Below are positions 6,643 to 14,609 of a stretch of DNA of 32,860 nt, one piece after another (position 1 is the stretch's first letter; every line of letters starts with the position of its first letter). The stretch comes from Solimonas sp. GTDB taxonomy: Bacteria; Pseudomonadota; Gammaproteobacteria; Nevskiales; Nevskiaceae. The stretch spans positions 1 through 32,860 of the forward strand of contig JASBRP010000013.1 of assembly GCA_030149365.1 (NCBI GenBank), written 5' to 3'. Under the pieces are notes generated by a model, which ran no database searches, was not told the origin of the DNA, and worked only from the letters and a program-made list of their open reading frames with translations. The translations under genes and the position numbers were made by a program.

Positions 6643-9600
6643 ATGAGCTACGCCGAACTGCACTGCCTCAGCAACTTCTCCTTCCAGCGCGGCGCCTCGC
6701 ACGCCAAGGAGTTGGTGAAAAGAGCCAGCGCGCTAGGCTACGGCGCACTGGCGATCACCGACGAGTGCTCGATGGCCGGCATCGTGCGCGCACACGATGC
6801 CGCGGAAGAAGCCGGCCTCAAGCTACTGGTGGGCTCGGAATTCCGCCTGCCGGACGGCCTGCACCTGGCGCTGCTGGCGCCGGACCATGATGCCTACTCG
6901 CAGATCTGCCTGCTGATCACGAAGGGCCGGCGTAGCGCTGAGAAGGGCAAGTATCACCTGACACGTTCTGATCTCCAGCAAGGCCTGGATCGCTGTCTCG
7001 TGATCTGGATTCCAGGCGCCGACATCCAAGATGACGATGCGCATTGGTTGCGCGAGCATTTTCCCGCACGCGGCTGGATCGGTGTCACGCAACTCCTGCA
7101 GGCCGACGATGCCGAACGGATGAACCACCTGCTAGCGCTGGGCCGCGAGGCCAGCCTGCCCTGCGTAGCCACTGGCGGCGTGCATTACCACGTACGTGAG
7201 CGGCGGCGCCTGCATGACGTGATGACCGCGATCCGCGTGGGTCGCAGCGTCGCGGAGGCCGGACATGAGTTGTTTCCCAATGGCGAGCGCCATTTGCGGC
7301 CGCTGGACACGCTACGCCGACTGTATCCGCCGGAGCTGCTGGCGGAGACGCTACGCATTGCGGAACGATGCACGTTCAAGCTGACTGAATTGCGTTACCG
7401 CTATCCGCATGAGGTGGTGCCCGAGGGACGCACACCCATCGGCTATCTGCGCGAGCGCGTCCGGCTGGGCAGCGCCGAACGTTGGCCCGGGGGCATCTTG
7501 CCCAAGGTCATCGACCAATTGGAGCAGGAACTCCAGTTGATCGAGGAACTGGGATACGAACACTACTTCCTGACCGTGGCCGATATCGTCCACTGGGCGC
7601 GTAGCCAGGGAATCCTTTGCCAGGGCCGTGGCTCCGCGGCCAATTCCGCGGTCTGCTTCGCCTTGCACGTCACCGAGATGGACCCGGCCATCAGCAACCT
7701 GCTGTTCGGCCGATTCCTGTCACGCGAGCGCGGCGAGCCGCCGGACATCGACGTGGACTTCGAGCACCAGCGGCGCGAGGAGGTGATGCAGTACGTCTAT
7801 CGACGCTATGGCCGCGAGCGCGCCGCACTGGCCGCCACGGTGATCCGCTACCAGCCGCGCAGTGCGCTGCGCGACGTAGGGCGCGCGCTGGGTTTCAGCT
7901 CGGATCACATCGATGCGCTGGCCAAGTCGATGTACTGGTTCGACGATGCCACCAAGATGGCGGAGCGCTTCGTGGAGCTAGGCATCGATCCGGAAGCGCC
8001 GATGTCGCGAAACCTGCTCGGCTTCGTGCAGGAGTTGCTCGAGTTCCCCCGCCACCTGTCGCAGCACGTCGGAGGCTTCGTCATCTCCGAGGCGCCGCTG
8101 CACACGCTGGTGCCGGTAGAGAATGCAGCGATGGAAAATCGCACGATCATCCAGTGGGACAAGGATGATCTGGAGTCACTGAAGCTGCTGAAGGTGGACT
8201 GCCTGGCACTGGGCATGCTCAGCGCAATCCGCCGGTGCTTTGACCTACTCGCGCCCCATCCAGGATCACCGCAGCGCATGCAGGATATCCCCGATGGGGA
8301 TGGCCCCACCTACGACATGCTCGGCAAGGCCGACTCGGTCGGAGTTTTCCAGGTGGAGTCGCGTGCACAGATGTCGATGCTGCCCAGGCTCCAACCCAAG
8401 TGTCATTACGACCTGACGGTGCAGGTCGCGATCGTGCGCCCCGGCCCGATCCAGGGAGACATGGTGCATCCCTACCTGAGGCGGCGCTCGGGCAAGGAGA
8501 AAGTGGAATATCCCAGCAAGGCCCTGGAGGGAGTCCTAGGCCGCACCTTGGGCGTCCCCCTGTTCCAGGAGCAGGTCATGGAGATCGCCATGGTCGCCGC
8601 CAGCTTCACGCCCGGCGAGGCCGACAACCTGCGCCGCTCCATGGCCGCCTGGAAGCGCCGCGGCGGCCTGGAGCACCTGCAGGGCAAGCTGATCGGCGGC
8701 ATGCTGAAGAACGGCTACACGCAGGAGTTCGCGGAGCGCATCTACCAGCAGATCCTCGGCTTCGGCGACTACGGATTCCCGGAATCCCACGCCGCCGGCT
8801 TCGCCAAGCTGGCCTATGTCTCCGCCTGGCTCAAATGCCACTACCCGGCGGCCTTCTGCGCCGCGCTGATCAACAGCTGGCCCATGGGTTTCTATGCGAC
8901 GGCGCAACTGATGGCCGATGCACGCCGCCACGGCGTGGAGTTCCACCCCGCCGACGTCATGCACAGCGACTGGGACTGCAGCCTGGAGCCGCCGGACGCC
9001 GAGAGGCCTGCCGTGCGCCTGGGCCTGCGCATGGTCTCGGGCTTTGCCGAAGCCGACGGCCGGGCGCTGATGCAGGCGCGCCAAGAGCGGCCCTTCTCCA
9101 GCGTGGACGACCTGGCGCACCGCCTGAAGCTGCCACGCAAGTCGCTGGATGCCCTGGCCCGCGCCGACGCACTGGCGACGCTTGGCGGGCATCGCCACCG
9201 CGCGCGCTGGGCCACGCTGGGCAACGAGCGCCTGCCCGGCATGCTGGCCGGCCATTCCGCCGCGGAGGATGCCGTGGAATTGCATGCTCCGACGGAAGGC
9301 CAGGACATCGTCGCTGACTACCGGAGCACCGGGCTGACGCTGCGCCGCCACCCGCTGGCGGTGCTGCGCCCCAAGCTGGATCGCCTGCGCGTGCGCCGCG
9401 CCGCCGACCTGCCCAAGCTCGAAAATGGCCAGACCGTGCGCGTGGCCGGCATCGTCACCCACCGCCAGCGACCCGGTACGGCCTCCGGCGTGATCTTCAT
9501 GTCGATAGAAGACGAGACCGGAATTGCCAACCTGATCGTCTGGCCGCGCGCGCAGGAAGAGATGCGCCACGAGATCATCGGCTCCACGCTGATCGTGGTC

Positions 9601-9711
9601 AGCGGCGAACTGCAGATTGCCGACGGCGTCATCAACGTGGTGCTGGAGAAGGCGCGAGACTACAGCCGCTGGCTGGGCGGCATGCGGATGGAGTCACGGG
9701 ACTTCCACTAG
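6643..9711 (+). CDS. dnaE2: Error-prone DNA polymerase DnaE2 (ImuC)
   Basis: A 1022-residue C-family polymerase, the catalytic subunit of damage-induced translesion synthesis with ImuA and ImuB. Order of parts: an N-terminal PHP domain (Tyr-Ala-Glu-Leu-His-Cys-Leu-Ser-Asn-Phe-Ser-Phe at 3-14); the polymerase core with the catalytic Pro-Asp-Ile-Asp-Val-Asp-Phe at 367-373; finger/beta-binding regions; and a C-terminal OB fold from about residue 925 ending near the Met-Glu-Ser-Arg-Asp-Phe-His terminus typical of DnaE2. Length matches the family. ATG 6643 gives the conserved N-terminus; an ATG at 6619 would extend into the repeat hairpin. No Shine-Dalgarno is visible because copy 2 of the composite repeat occupies the leader. 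Roughly 6900-8500 has visibly more A/T at third positions than either end of the gene, which suggests a mosaic origin. Confidence 0.95.
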   Translation: MSYAELHCLSNFSFQRGASHAKELVKRASALGYGALAITDECSMAGIVRAHDAAEEAGLKLLVGSEFRLPDGLHLALLAPDHDAYSQICLLITKGRRSAEKGKYHLTRSDLQQGLDRCLVIWIPGADIQDDDAHWLREHFPARGWIGVTQLLQADDAERMNHLLALGREASLPCVATGGVHYHVRERRRLHDVMTAIRVGRSVAEAGHELFPNGERHLRPLDTLRRLYPPELLAETLRIAERCTFKLTELRYRYPHEVVPEGRTPIGYLRERVRLGSAERWPGGILPKVIDQLEQELQLIEELGYEHYFLTVADIVHWARSQGILCQGRGSAANSAVCFALHVTEMDPAISNLLFGRFLSRERGEPPDIDVDFEHQRREEVMQYVYRRYGRERAALAATVIRYQPRSALRDVGRALGFSSDHIDALAKSMYWFDDATKMAERFVELGIDPEAPMSRNLLGFVQELLEFPRHLSQHVGGFVISEAPLHTLVPVENAAMENRTIIQWDKDDLESLKLLKVDCLALGMLSAIRRCFDLLAPHPGSPQRMQDIPDGDGPTYDMLGKADSVGVFQVESRAQMSMLPRLQPKCHYDLTVQVAIVRPGPIQGDMVHPYLRRRSGKEKVEYPSKALEGVLGRTLGVPLFQEQVMEIAMVAASFTPGEADNLRRSMAAWKRRGGLEHLQGKLIGGMLKNGYTQEFAERIYQQILGFGDYGFPESHAAGFAKLAYVSAWLKCHYPAAFCAALINSWPMGFYATAQLMADARRHGVEFHPADVMHSDWDCSLEPPDAERPAVRLGLRMVSGFAEADGRALMQARQERPFSSVDDLAHRLKLPRKSLDALARADALATLGGHRHRARWATLGNERLPGMLAGHSAAEDAVELHAPTEGQDIVADYRSTGLTLRRHPLAVLRPKLDRLRVRRAADLPKLENGQTVRVAGIVTHRQRPGTASGVIFMSIEDETGIANLIVWPRAQEEMRHEIIGSTLIVVSGELQIADGVINVVLEKARDYSRWLGGMRMESRDFH

Positions 9712-9887
9712 CGGGAATCCGCCTCCGGAACCAGCGTCTGCTCCAGGTGCTCCAAGGGTTTCTGCGCCAGGCTGCACAGGCAATACAGGAAGAACAGGGC
9801 CACGCCGAGACTCAGCACCGCCACGGCCGCCAGCCTGAAGCGATGCCACCACTTCATTTCCTCACGCTGTTGCCTGGCGTATCGCAT
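9708..9887 (-). CDS. Possible small membrane protein
   Basis: A 59-residue frame with a basic N-terminus, one strong transmembrane segment (Leu-Ala-Ala-Val-Ala-Val-Leu-Ser-Leu-Gly-Val-Ala-Leu-Phe-Phe-Leu) and a short acidic tail. The orientation would be Arg/Lys-rich end inside. Its TAG overlaps the dnaE2 TAG tail-to-tail in a CTAG palindrome. An alternative start at 9857 (Met-Lys-Trp-Trp-His) gives 49 residues but has AGGAA too close to the ATG; a longer frame reaches 9980. I recognise no family. It is called because of the membrane-protein pattern and because it fills an otherwise empty gap. Confidence 0.5.
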   Translation of the reverse strand: MRYARQQREEMKWWHRFRLAAVAVLSLGVALFFLYCLCSLAQKPLEHLEQTLVPEADSR

Positions 9888-10091
9888 GCATCCCCGGGCC
9901 GGCGTCTGCGCAAGGCCCTGGCTTGCCGGTGCCCCATTCTCCGGGGCCATGGCCCGGCTGTTCCCTCCAGCCGGACGCACGGCATCCCCTGCCCGATGAG
10001 ATCGCGGCCCCTAGCCTTGTCTAACCACTGGACAGCGCCTGCCGATATGCTTGGTCATCCATAGCCCTTACAGCATTCCCCTGACACCGCC

Positions 10092-10490
10092 ATGTTCACC
10101 CTGACCGTCACTCCCCGCTTCTACGAAACCGACGCCTTCCGCCACATCAACAACACGGTGATGACCGGCTGGTTCGAGACCTCGCGCGAGCCGATCCTGC
10201 GCATCTTCTCGCCGGAATTCCCGGTTCGTGGACTGACCTTGATCCTGGCGCTCATCGAGGTGGATTTCGTGGCACAGACCCACTACGGCGCAGAGGTGAC
10301 GATCCGCACCTCGATCGAGAAGATCGGCGGCAAGTCCTTCACCGTGCTGCACGAGGCCTGGCAGAAGGATCACGTGGTGGCACGCGGCAAGGCCGTGATG
10401 GTGGCCTTCGACTTCGACGCACAGCAGTCGGTAGCCGTGCCGGAGGCACAGCGCGCCGAGTTGCAGAAGCACTTGGCGGCGCCGCAGTGA
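10092..10490 (+). CDS. YbgC/4HBT-type acyl-CoA thioesterase
   Basis: A 132-residue single hotdog-fold protein expected to hydrolyse acyl-CoA thioesters in the cytosol. The active-site segment Arg-Phe-Tyr-Glu-Thr-Asp-Ala-Phe-Arg-His-Ile-Asn-Asn (9-21) matches the family pattern in which Asp14 is the catalytic acid and His-x-Asn-Asn follows. Phe-Glu-Thr-Ser-Arg continues the long hotdog helix. Length is typical (about 130-140). The stop overlaps the GTG start of the next gene, so it heads a three-gene operon. Chain-length preference cannot be read from the sequence. Confidence 0.88.
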   Translation: MFTLTVTPRFYETDAFRHINNTVMTGWFETSREPILRIFSPEFPVRGLTLILALIEVDFVAQTHYGAEVTIRTSIEKIGGKSFTVLHEAWQKDHVVARGKAVMVAFDFDAQQSVAVPEAQRAELQKHLAAPQ

Positions 10491-10903
10491 ACACGGCCGG
10501 CCTGCTGATCGCCGCCAGCGCCCTGGTCCTGCTGGTGCTGGGCACGGCCCACCTGGTCTTCACCTTCTTCGGGCCGAAGCTGCTGCCGCGTGATCCCACC
10601 CTGATCGAGCACATGAAGGCCGTCTCGCCCGTGATCACGCGCGAGACGACGATCTGGCGCGCCTGGATCGGCTTCAACGCCACCCACAGCTACAGCGCCA
10701 TGCTGTTCGGCTTGGTCTGGGGCTACCTAGGCTTGTGCCAGCCGGAGCTGCTGTTCGGCTCATCCTTCCTCAGCGGCCTGGGCATGTTCACCCTGCTCGC
10801 CTACCTGCCGCTGGGCTGGCTGTATTTCTTCAGCGTGCCCTTCAGCGGCTTGCTGCTGGCCACCACGCTCTATGCCGGCGGCCTGTGGATGGCCTGGACC
10901 TGA
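10487..10903 (+). CDS. Four-helix membrane protein of unknown function
   Basis: A 138-residue integral membrane protein with four hydrophobic segments, at about residues 3-26, 67-86, 92-112 and 113-135. A conserved-looking polar loop (Trp-Arg-Ala-Trp-Ile-Gly-Phe-Asn-Ala-Thr-His-Ser) lies between the first two. Similar small proteins occur as uncharacterised families in proteobacteria and leptospires. The GTG start at 10487 overlaps the thioesterase TGA (GTGA), and the stop is one base before the GTG of the next gene, so all three are coupled. Function is unknown; coupling to a thioesterase and an SGNH hydrolase suggests a lipid or envelope task, which is inference. Confidence 0.8.
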   Translation: MNTAGLLIAASALVLLVLGTAHLVFTFFGPKLLPRDPTLIEHMKAVSPVITRETTIWRAWIGFNATHSYSAMLFGLVWGYLGLCQPELLFGSSFLSGLGMFTLLAYLPLGWLYFFSVPFSGLLLATTLYAGGLWMAWT

Positions 10904-10904
10904 A

Positions 10905-11612
10905 GTGCGACATACCCTTGCCACCATCGGGCTAGGCCCCCTGCTCCTGCTGCAGGCGCGCCATGTACGCCGCGTGACCCCACGCCTGCCGGAGGCCTCG
11001 GGCGAACGCCAGGGCGAGCTGGGCAACGGCCCCTTGCTGCGCCTGCTGATCGCAGGCGACTCGGCCGCCGCCGGTGTCGGCGCCGAGCTGCAAACCCAGG
11101 CCCTGTCGGGGCAACTGGCACAATTGCTGGCAGCGGACTTCCGCGTGAGCTGGACGCTGGTCGCCACGACGGGACACACCACCGCACAAGCCCTGCAACA
11201 ACTGCGCGAGTTGCCTGAGGCCCGCTACGACGTGGTAGTGACCTCGCTGGGCGTCAATGACGTCACCGGACGCACGCCGACGCCGCTATGGCTGCGCCAG
11301 CAGGCGGAACTCGTGGAGCTGATGAGACAGCGCTTCCAGGCCCGACTGGTACTGCTCTCCGGCCTGCCACCGATGCATGTCTTCCCCGCCCTGCCCCAGC
11401 CGCTGCGCTGGTACCTGGGCGCACAGGCACAGCGCTACAACATGGGCCTGCAAGCCTGGTCCCAAGGGCGGGATGGCCTGGAGTTCCTGCCACTGGACTT
11501 CCCGCCGGACACGGCGCTGATGGCCAGCGACGGCTTTCATCCCGGGCCTGGTGCCTACAGCGTCTGGGCGCAGCAACTCGCTGGCCGGATTCGGGAACGC
11601 TGGGCTGCCTGA
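10905..11612 (+). CDS. SGNH/GDSL-family hydrolase
   Basis: A 235-residue esterase-type protein. Block I is Leu-Ile-Ala-Gly-Asp-Ser (nucleophile Ser53), block III Ser-Leu-Gly-Val-Asn-Asp is present, and block V Ser-Asp-Gly-Phe-His-Pro-Gly supplies Asp209 and His212. All catalytic elements of a GDSL esterase/lipase are there. The N-terminus has a short hydrophobic stretch (residues 5-16) that may be a membrane anchor or weak export signal. GTG 10905 is chosen because it follows the preceding stop by one base; an in-frame ATG at 10872 lies inside the upstream gene. Similar proteins deacylate lipids or sugar esters. A terminator follows. Confidence 0.87.
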   Translation: MRHTLATIGLGPLLLLQARHVRRVTPRLPEASGERQGELGNGPLLRLLIAGDSAAAGVGAELQTQALSGQLAQLLAADFRVSWTLVATTGHTTAQALQQLRELPEARYDVVVTSLGVNDVTGRTPTPLWLRQQAELVELMRQRFQARLVLLSGLPPMHVFPALPQPLRWYLGAQAQRYNMGLQAWSQGRDGLEFLPLDFPPDTALMASDGFHPGPGAYSVWAQQLAGRIRERWAA

Positions 11613-11628
11613 ATTTCTGGCGCCTACG

Positions 11629-11657
11629 AAAAAGCCCGCCGATCGGCGGGCTTTTTT
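11629..11657. terminator. Bidirectional intrinsic terminator
   Basis: Five A, then GCCCGCC-GATC-GGCGGGC, then six T. It ends the SGNH-hydrolase operon on the plus strand and, by symmetry, the LuxR gene on the minus strand, whose stop is at 11675. Confidence 0.93.
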
Positions 11658-11674
11658 ATTTGAAGCGGTAAAGC

Positions 11675-12901
11675 TCAACCCAGCGAGATCACACTGTTGA
11701 GCAGCATGCGCACCAGCATGGTCTGGCGGGTGACTCCGGTCTTGCAGAAGATGGAGCGCAGGTGCGTGCGGGCGGTGTTGCGGCGCACGTTGAGCTTCTC
11801 GGCAGCCTCGTCCAGCGTCAGGCCTTCGGCCAGCAGCAGGGCCAGGGCGGCTTCCATGCGGGTCAGGCCGAACAGGCGGCGCACCACTTCCTGGGAAGGC
11901 TGCGTGCCGCTGGATTCCGGGTCGCGCAGGAACACGGCCGCAGCCGGGCGCTGCTTGGCGCCGGTGAATTCGCCCAGCGGAATGGTGCGCACCACGATGC
12001 CGAGCTTGGCGCGACCGGAGGGGCGCGTCACCGACATGGCCTCGACCACCGAAGGACCGCCCACCGGCTCCTCGACAGGACCACCGGTCAGTGCCTGGCG
12101 GATCATGCGCTGCAGGTCGCGGTTCTCGTGGTTGCTGGAAAGGGCGATGCCCGTGCCGCTACGGACGATGCCGTCCTTCTCGCCCAGGATGCGCTGGGCT
12201 TCCTGGTTCATCTCCAGGACCGAGCCGTCCTGGGCGAAGGTGACCATGCCCACCAGCATGCGGTTGACGGCGCCGGCGAAGAGCTGGCGGTCGCATTCCA
12301 GGTAGTCGAGCTTGGCGTGCAGGCGGATGGAACGCTTCAGGTGCGGCAGCAGCAACCGGACCAGCGCCTTGTCCTCGGTCGAAAAGGTTTCGGCGCTATC
12401 GGAACGGGTGATGCGCAGGCGGCACTCGATGCCTTCCTTGGTGTAGATGTCGGCCCCCAGCAGGTGCCGGATGTCCAAGGGCTTGAGGTATTCCTGGTAC
12501 ATGGCGCTCTTGAGCCACTGCTGGGAGCCGATCAGCTCCTCGGCGGTGACGACCTCGCCCTCGGGCAGGCGCACGAAGGGGTCCAGCGCGAAGAAATGGG
12601 TTTCGTAGGACTCGACGCCCTGCGAGGTCACCTTGCCGGTGTTGATCATCACACCGTGCGACTCGGAGGACGGCGGACGCAGCATCAGCGTGACATGGGC
12701 AGCGCCCAGGGTGTCGCGCATTTGCTGCAGTGCAGTATTCCAGGGGGGCGATTCGGTCGGGCCGTCGTAAATGGCACCCAGGAGGCGGTCCAGCCCTTCA
12801 ACATCGATCGTCTGTGGTGCGGCGACAGCCCTGGTGGGAGCCACGCTCTTCTCCTGCCGGGCCCGGAAACGGGCGGCACTCGCATTCGCCAAAGCTACCA
12901 T
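11675..12901 (-). CDS. LuxR-family transcriptional regulator
   Basis: A 408-residue DNA-binding protein. The C-terminal about 65 residues form a LuxR-type helix-turn-helix (Leu-Thr-Leu-Asp-Glu-Ala-Ala-Glu-Lys-Leu-Asn-Val-Arg-Arg-Asn-Thr-Ala-Arg-Thr-His-Leu). The middle contains a PAS-like sensor segment (Gly-Met-Val-Thr-Phe-Ala-Gln-Asp-Gly-Ser-Val-Leu-Glu-Met-Asn). No receiver domain and no autoinducer-domain signature is apparent, so the signal is probably a small molecule bound by the PAS-like part. ATG 12901 is chosen for the good GAGGAG six bases upstream; an in-frame ATG at 12985 would add 28 residues. The gene diverges from the ketosteroid-isomerase cluster across 244 bases holding a perfect 16-bp palindrome, so control of that cluster is likely but inferred. 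Confidence 0.85.
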   Translation of the reverse strand: MVALANASAARFRARQEKSVAPTRAVAAPQTIDVEGLDRLLGAIYDGPTESPPWNTALQQMRDTLGAAHVTLMLRPPSSESHGVMINTGKVTSQGVESYETHFFALDPFVRLPEGEVVTAEELIGSQQWLKSAMYQEYLKPLDIRHLLGADIYTKEGIECRLRITRSDSAETFSTEDKALVRLLLPHLKRSIRLHAKLDYLECDRQLFAGAVNRMLVGMVTFAQDGSVLEMNQEAQRILGEKDGIVRSGTGIALSSNHENRDLQRMIRQALTGGPVEEPVGGPSVVEAMSVTRPSGRAKLGIVVRTIPLGEFTGAKQRPAAAVFLRDPESSGTQPSQEVVRRLFGLTRMEAALALLLAEGLTLDEAAEKLNVRRNTARTHLRSIFCKTGVTRQTMLVRMLLNSVISLG

Positions 12902-13012
12902 CAAACTCTCCTCGTCGTGCGCTTCCGGCTGGCTGTTCTTGGTTTTGTTGTCGCCCAGGGGCGAACGGAAGCTGGCCTGCGTCAAGAGTCACCGGACTGT
13001 CATCCAGGTGCC

Positions 13013-13028
13013 TCATCCATATGGATGA
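13013..13028. promoter_or_regulatory. 16-bp perfect palindrome, candidate operator
   Basis: TCATCCATATGGATGA is fully self-complementary. It lies midway between the divergent LuxR-type gene (start 12901) and ketosteroid isomerase (start 13146). Extra half-sites TCATCCA (12999-13005) and GATCCATC (13028-13035) flank it. It is a natural site for the neighbouring regulator; binding is not shown. Confidence 0.6.
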
Positions 13029-13145
13029 TCCATCTTCCGGAGGCTGCCGATCAAGATGTAAATGAAACCCATCCGCCGCCCGGCTGGCGCCTGCTGCGCC
13101 TGCCCCGCCTGGGCGGCATCACCACCGCAGACCGACCGGATTCCC

Positions 13146-13526
13146 ATGACCAGCGAAACGCAGATGCGCCAGGCGATGCAGGCCTATATCGACGCCTTCA
13201 ACGTCTCCGATCCCCAGGCGATCGCCGACCTCTACGCCGACGATGCCACCGTGGAAGACCCGGTCGGCTCCCCGGTCAAGAGCGGCAAGGCGGAAATCCT
13301 GAAGTTCTACAAGATGGCCGTGGCCACCGGCGCCAAGCTGTCCCTGGCCGCCCCCATCCGCACGTCCCACGGCAACTCCGCCGCCATGGCCTTCGACGTG
13401 AAGCTCAACATGCCGGAGGGCAAGGCCCACATCCAGGTGATCGACGTCATGACGTTCAACGACGCCGGCAAGTTCAGCTCGATGCGCGCCTTCTGGGGCA
13501 AGAGCGACATGGTGATGGGGTCGTGA
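13146..13526 (+). CDS. ksi: Steroid delta-5-3-ketosteroid isomerase
   Basis: A 126-residue cytosolic enzyme that shifts the delta-5 double bond of 3-ketosteroids to delta-4. All three catalytic residues are at the expected places: Tyr14 and Asp100 (oxyanion hole) and Asp38 (general base, in Val-Glu-Asp-Pro-Val-Gly-Ser). These correspond to Tyr14, Asp38 and Asp99 of the Comamonas testosteroni enzyme as I remember it. Ser-Met-Arg-Ala-Phe-Trp-Gly near the C-terminus also matches. ATG 13146 gives the family length; an upstream in-frame ATG at 13062 would add an unlikely 28 residues. It is the first of three closely packed genes, overlapping the next by four bases (GTGA). A related NTF2-fold isomerase on a non-steroid substrate cannot be excluded, but the catalytic triad makes KSI activity likely. 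Confidence 0.9.
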   Translation: MTSETQMRQAMQAYIDAFNVSDPQAIADLYADDATVEDPVGSPVKSGKAEILKFYKMAVATGAKLSLAAPIRTSHGNSAAMAFDVKLNMPEGKAHIQVIDVMTFNDAGKFSSMRAFWGKSDMVMGS

Positions 13527-13984
13527 CGCTCTCCCTGCAGCAGATTTCTGACCGGATCGAGCTGCAGGATCTGGTCACGCGCTACGCCAACGCCATCGAT
13601 GCGCGGGCCTTCGACCGGCTGGACACGGTGTTCACGCCGGATGCCTACATCGACTACCGCGCCATGGGCGGCATCGACGGCCCCTACCCCAAGGTCAAGG
13701 CCTGGCTGCCGGAGGCGCTGAAGCACTTCCCGTCCTACCAGCACTTCGTCGGCAATTTCGATTTCCAGATCGACGGCGACAGCGGCACTGGCCGTATCGC
13801 CTGCTTCAACCCCATGGTGGTGCCCAAGCCCGAGGGCGGCACCGAGACCATGTTCCTGGGGCTCTGGTACGTCGACCGCTACCGGCGCACCGTCGAAGGC
13901 TGGCGCATCGTGGAGCGCTCCGAGGAGCACTGCTATGACCACGGCATGCCGGACTGGATGAAGAAAGCGCTGAAGATGCCCTGA
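13523..13984 (+). CDS. SnoaL-like NTF2-superfamily protein
   Basis: A 153-residue alpha+beta-barrel protein. It has the family opening Ile-Glu-Leu-Gln-Asp-Leu-Val-Thr-Arg-Tyr-Ala-Asn-Ala-Ile-Asp and the segment Thr-Pro-Asp-Ala-Tyr-Ile-Asp-Tyr. This group includes dehydratases, cyclases and ring-modifying enzymes for steroid-like or aromatic substrates, as well as non-catalytic binders. Start is GTG 13523, overlapping the KSI stop, so translation is coupled. Eleven bases separate its stop from the next gene. Pairing with KSI suggests a role on the same ring substrate. The reaction is not identifiable from the sequence. Confidence 0.82.
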   Translation: MTLSLQQISDRIELQDLVTRYANAIDARAFDRLDTVFTPDAYIDYRAMGGIDGPYPKVKAWLPEALKHFPSYQHFVGNFDFQIDGDSGTGRIACFNPMVVPKPEGGTETMFLGLWYVDRYRRTVEGWRIVERSEEHCYDHGMPDWMKKALKMP

Positions 13985-13995
13985 AGGAGCTGCCC

Positions 13996-14487
13996 ATGGC
14001 CCGCATCAACGTGCAGGACGATCTCGGCAGCTGGATGCAGCTGCAGCCCGACATGGCGGCGGGCCTGGTGGCCTACAGCGAGGCCGTCTACGGCAAGGCC
14101 CGCCTGCCGCTGCGGGTGCGCGAGATCGCGCGCATGCGCATCGCGCAGATCAACGAATGCGAGGTTTGCCGCAACGCCCGCCAGGAACATGGCCCTGGCC
14201 AGGGCGTGGACGAGGCGCTGTACGCCGGTGTCGCCGGCTGGCGCACGGCCAGCGGCTACTCGGAGCGCGAGAGGCTCGCCGCCGAGTTCGCCGAACGCTT
14301 TGCACTGGATCACGTGGCGATGCGCGCCGATGACGCCTTCTGGCAGCGATTCCGCGCCGCCTACAGCGACGCCGAGATCGTGGAACTCACCATGTCCGTG
14401 TCACTGTGGCTGGGCGCCGGCCGCGCCATGCGGGTGCTGGACGTGGGCCAGACCTGTGCGCTGACCCTGCAGTCGCCTGTTGTATAG
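13996..14487 (+). CDS. Carboxymuconolactone decarboxylase/AhpD-like protein
   Basis: A 163-residue all-helical protein of the CMD/AhpD family. The characteristic Arg-Glu-Ile-Ala-Arg-Met-Arg-Ile-Ala-Gln-Ile-Asn-Glu-Cys-Glu-Val-Cys (42-58) contains a CxxC pair (Cys55, Cys58) and Glu43. In AhpD-type members these serve peroxide reduction. The following His65 is at +7 from the second Cys rather than the usual +4, so redox activity is uncertain. AAGGAG lies well before the ATG. It is the last gene of the KSI cluster, with a repeat element beginning right after it. Confidence 0.85.
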   Translation: MARINVQDDLGSWMQLQPDMAAGLVAYSEAVYGKARLPLRVREIARMRIAQINECEVCRNARQEHGPGQGVDEALYAGVAGWRTASGYSERERLAAEFAERFALDHVAMRADDAFWQRFRAAYSDAEIVELTMSVSLWLGAGRAMRVLDVGQTCALTLQSPVV

Positions 14488-14490
14488 TTT

Positions 14491-14600
14491 CCCCTCTCCC
14501 GTCTACGGGAGAGGGTTTCTGTAGAGGATGGGACGGCTAGCCCAACGATCATCTACAGAAGCCCTCTCCCCCTCCCCCTCTCCCGCAGGCGGGAGAGGGG
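14491..14600. repeat. Composite CT-rich palindromic element
   Basis: Order: hairpin CCCTCTCCC/GGGAGAGGG (14492-14500, 14507-14515); inverted arms TTCTGTAGA (14517-14525) and TCTACAGAA (14552-14560) around a 26-base spacer; then a 12-bp hairpin CCCCTCTCCCGC/GCGGGAGAGGGG (14575-14586, 14589-14600). The nested symmetry resembles a MITE. A related hairpin is at 17354-17383. The last arm ends nine bases before the next ATG. Confidence 0.75.
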
Positions 14601-14609
14601 ACAAAAACC

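Noticed and set aside
11762..13522. Long plus-strand frame leading into the SnoaL-like gene
   Set aside because: The part before 13523 is antisense to the LuxR gene and crosses KSI out of frame. Only the C-terminal section from GTG 13523 is real.
14491..14600. CRISPR-like array from repeated CCCTCTCCC blocks
   Set aside because: Only palindromic blocks without regular spacer-repeat periodicity and no cas genes.
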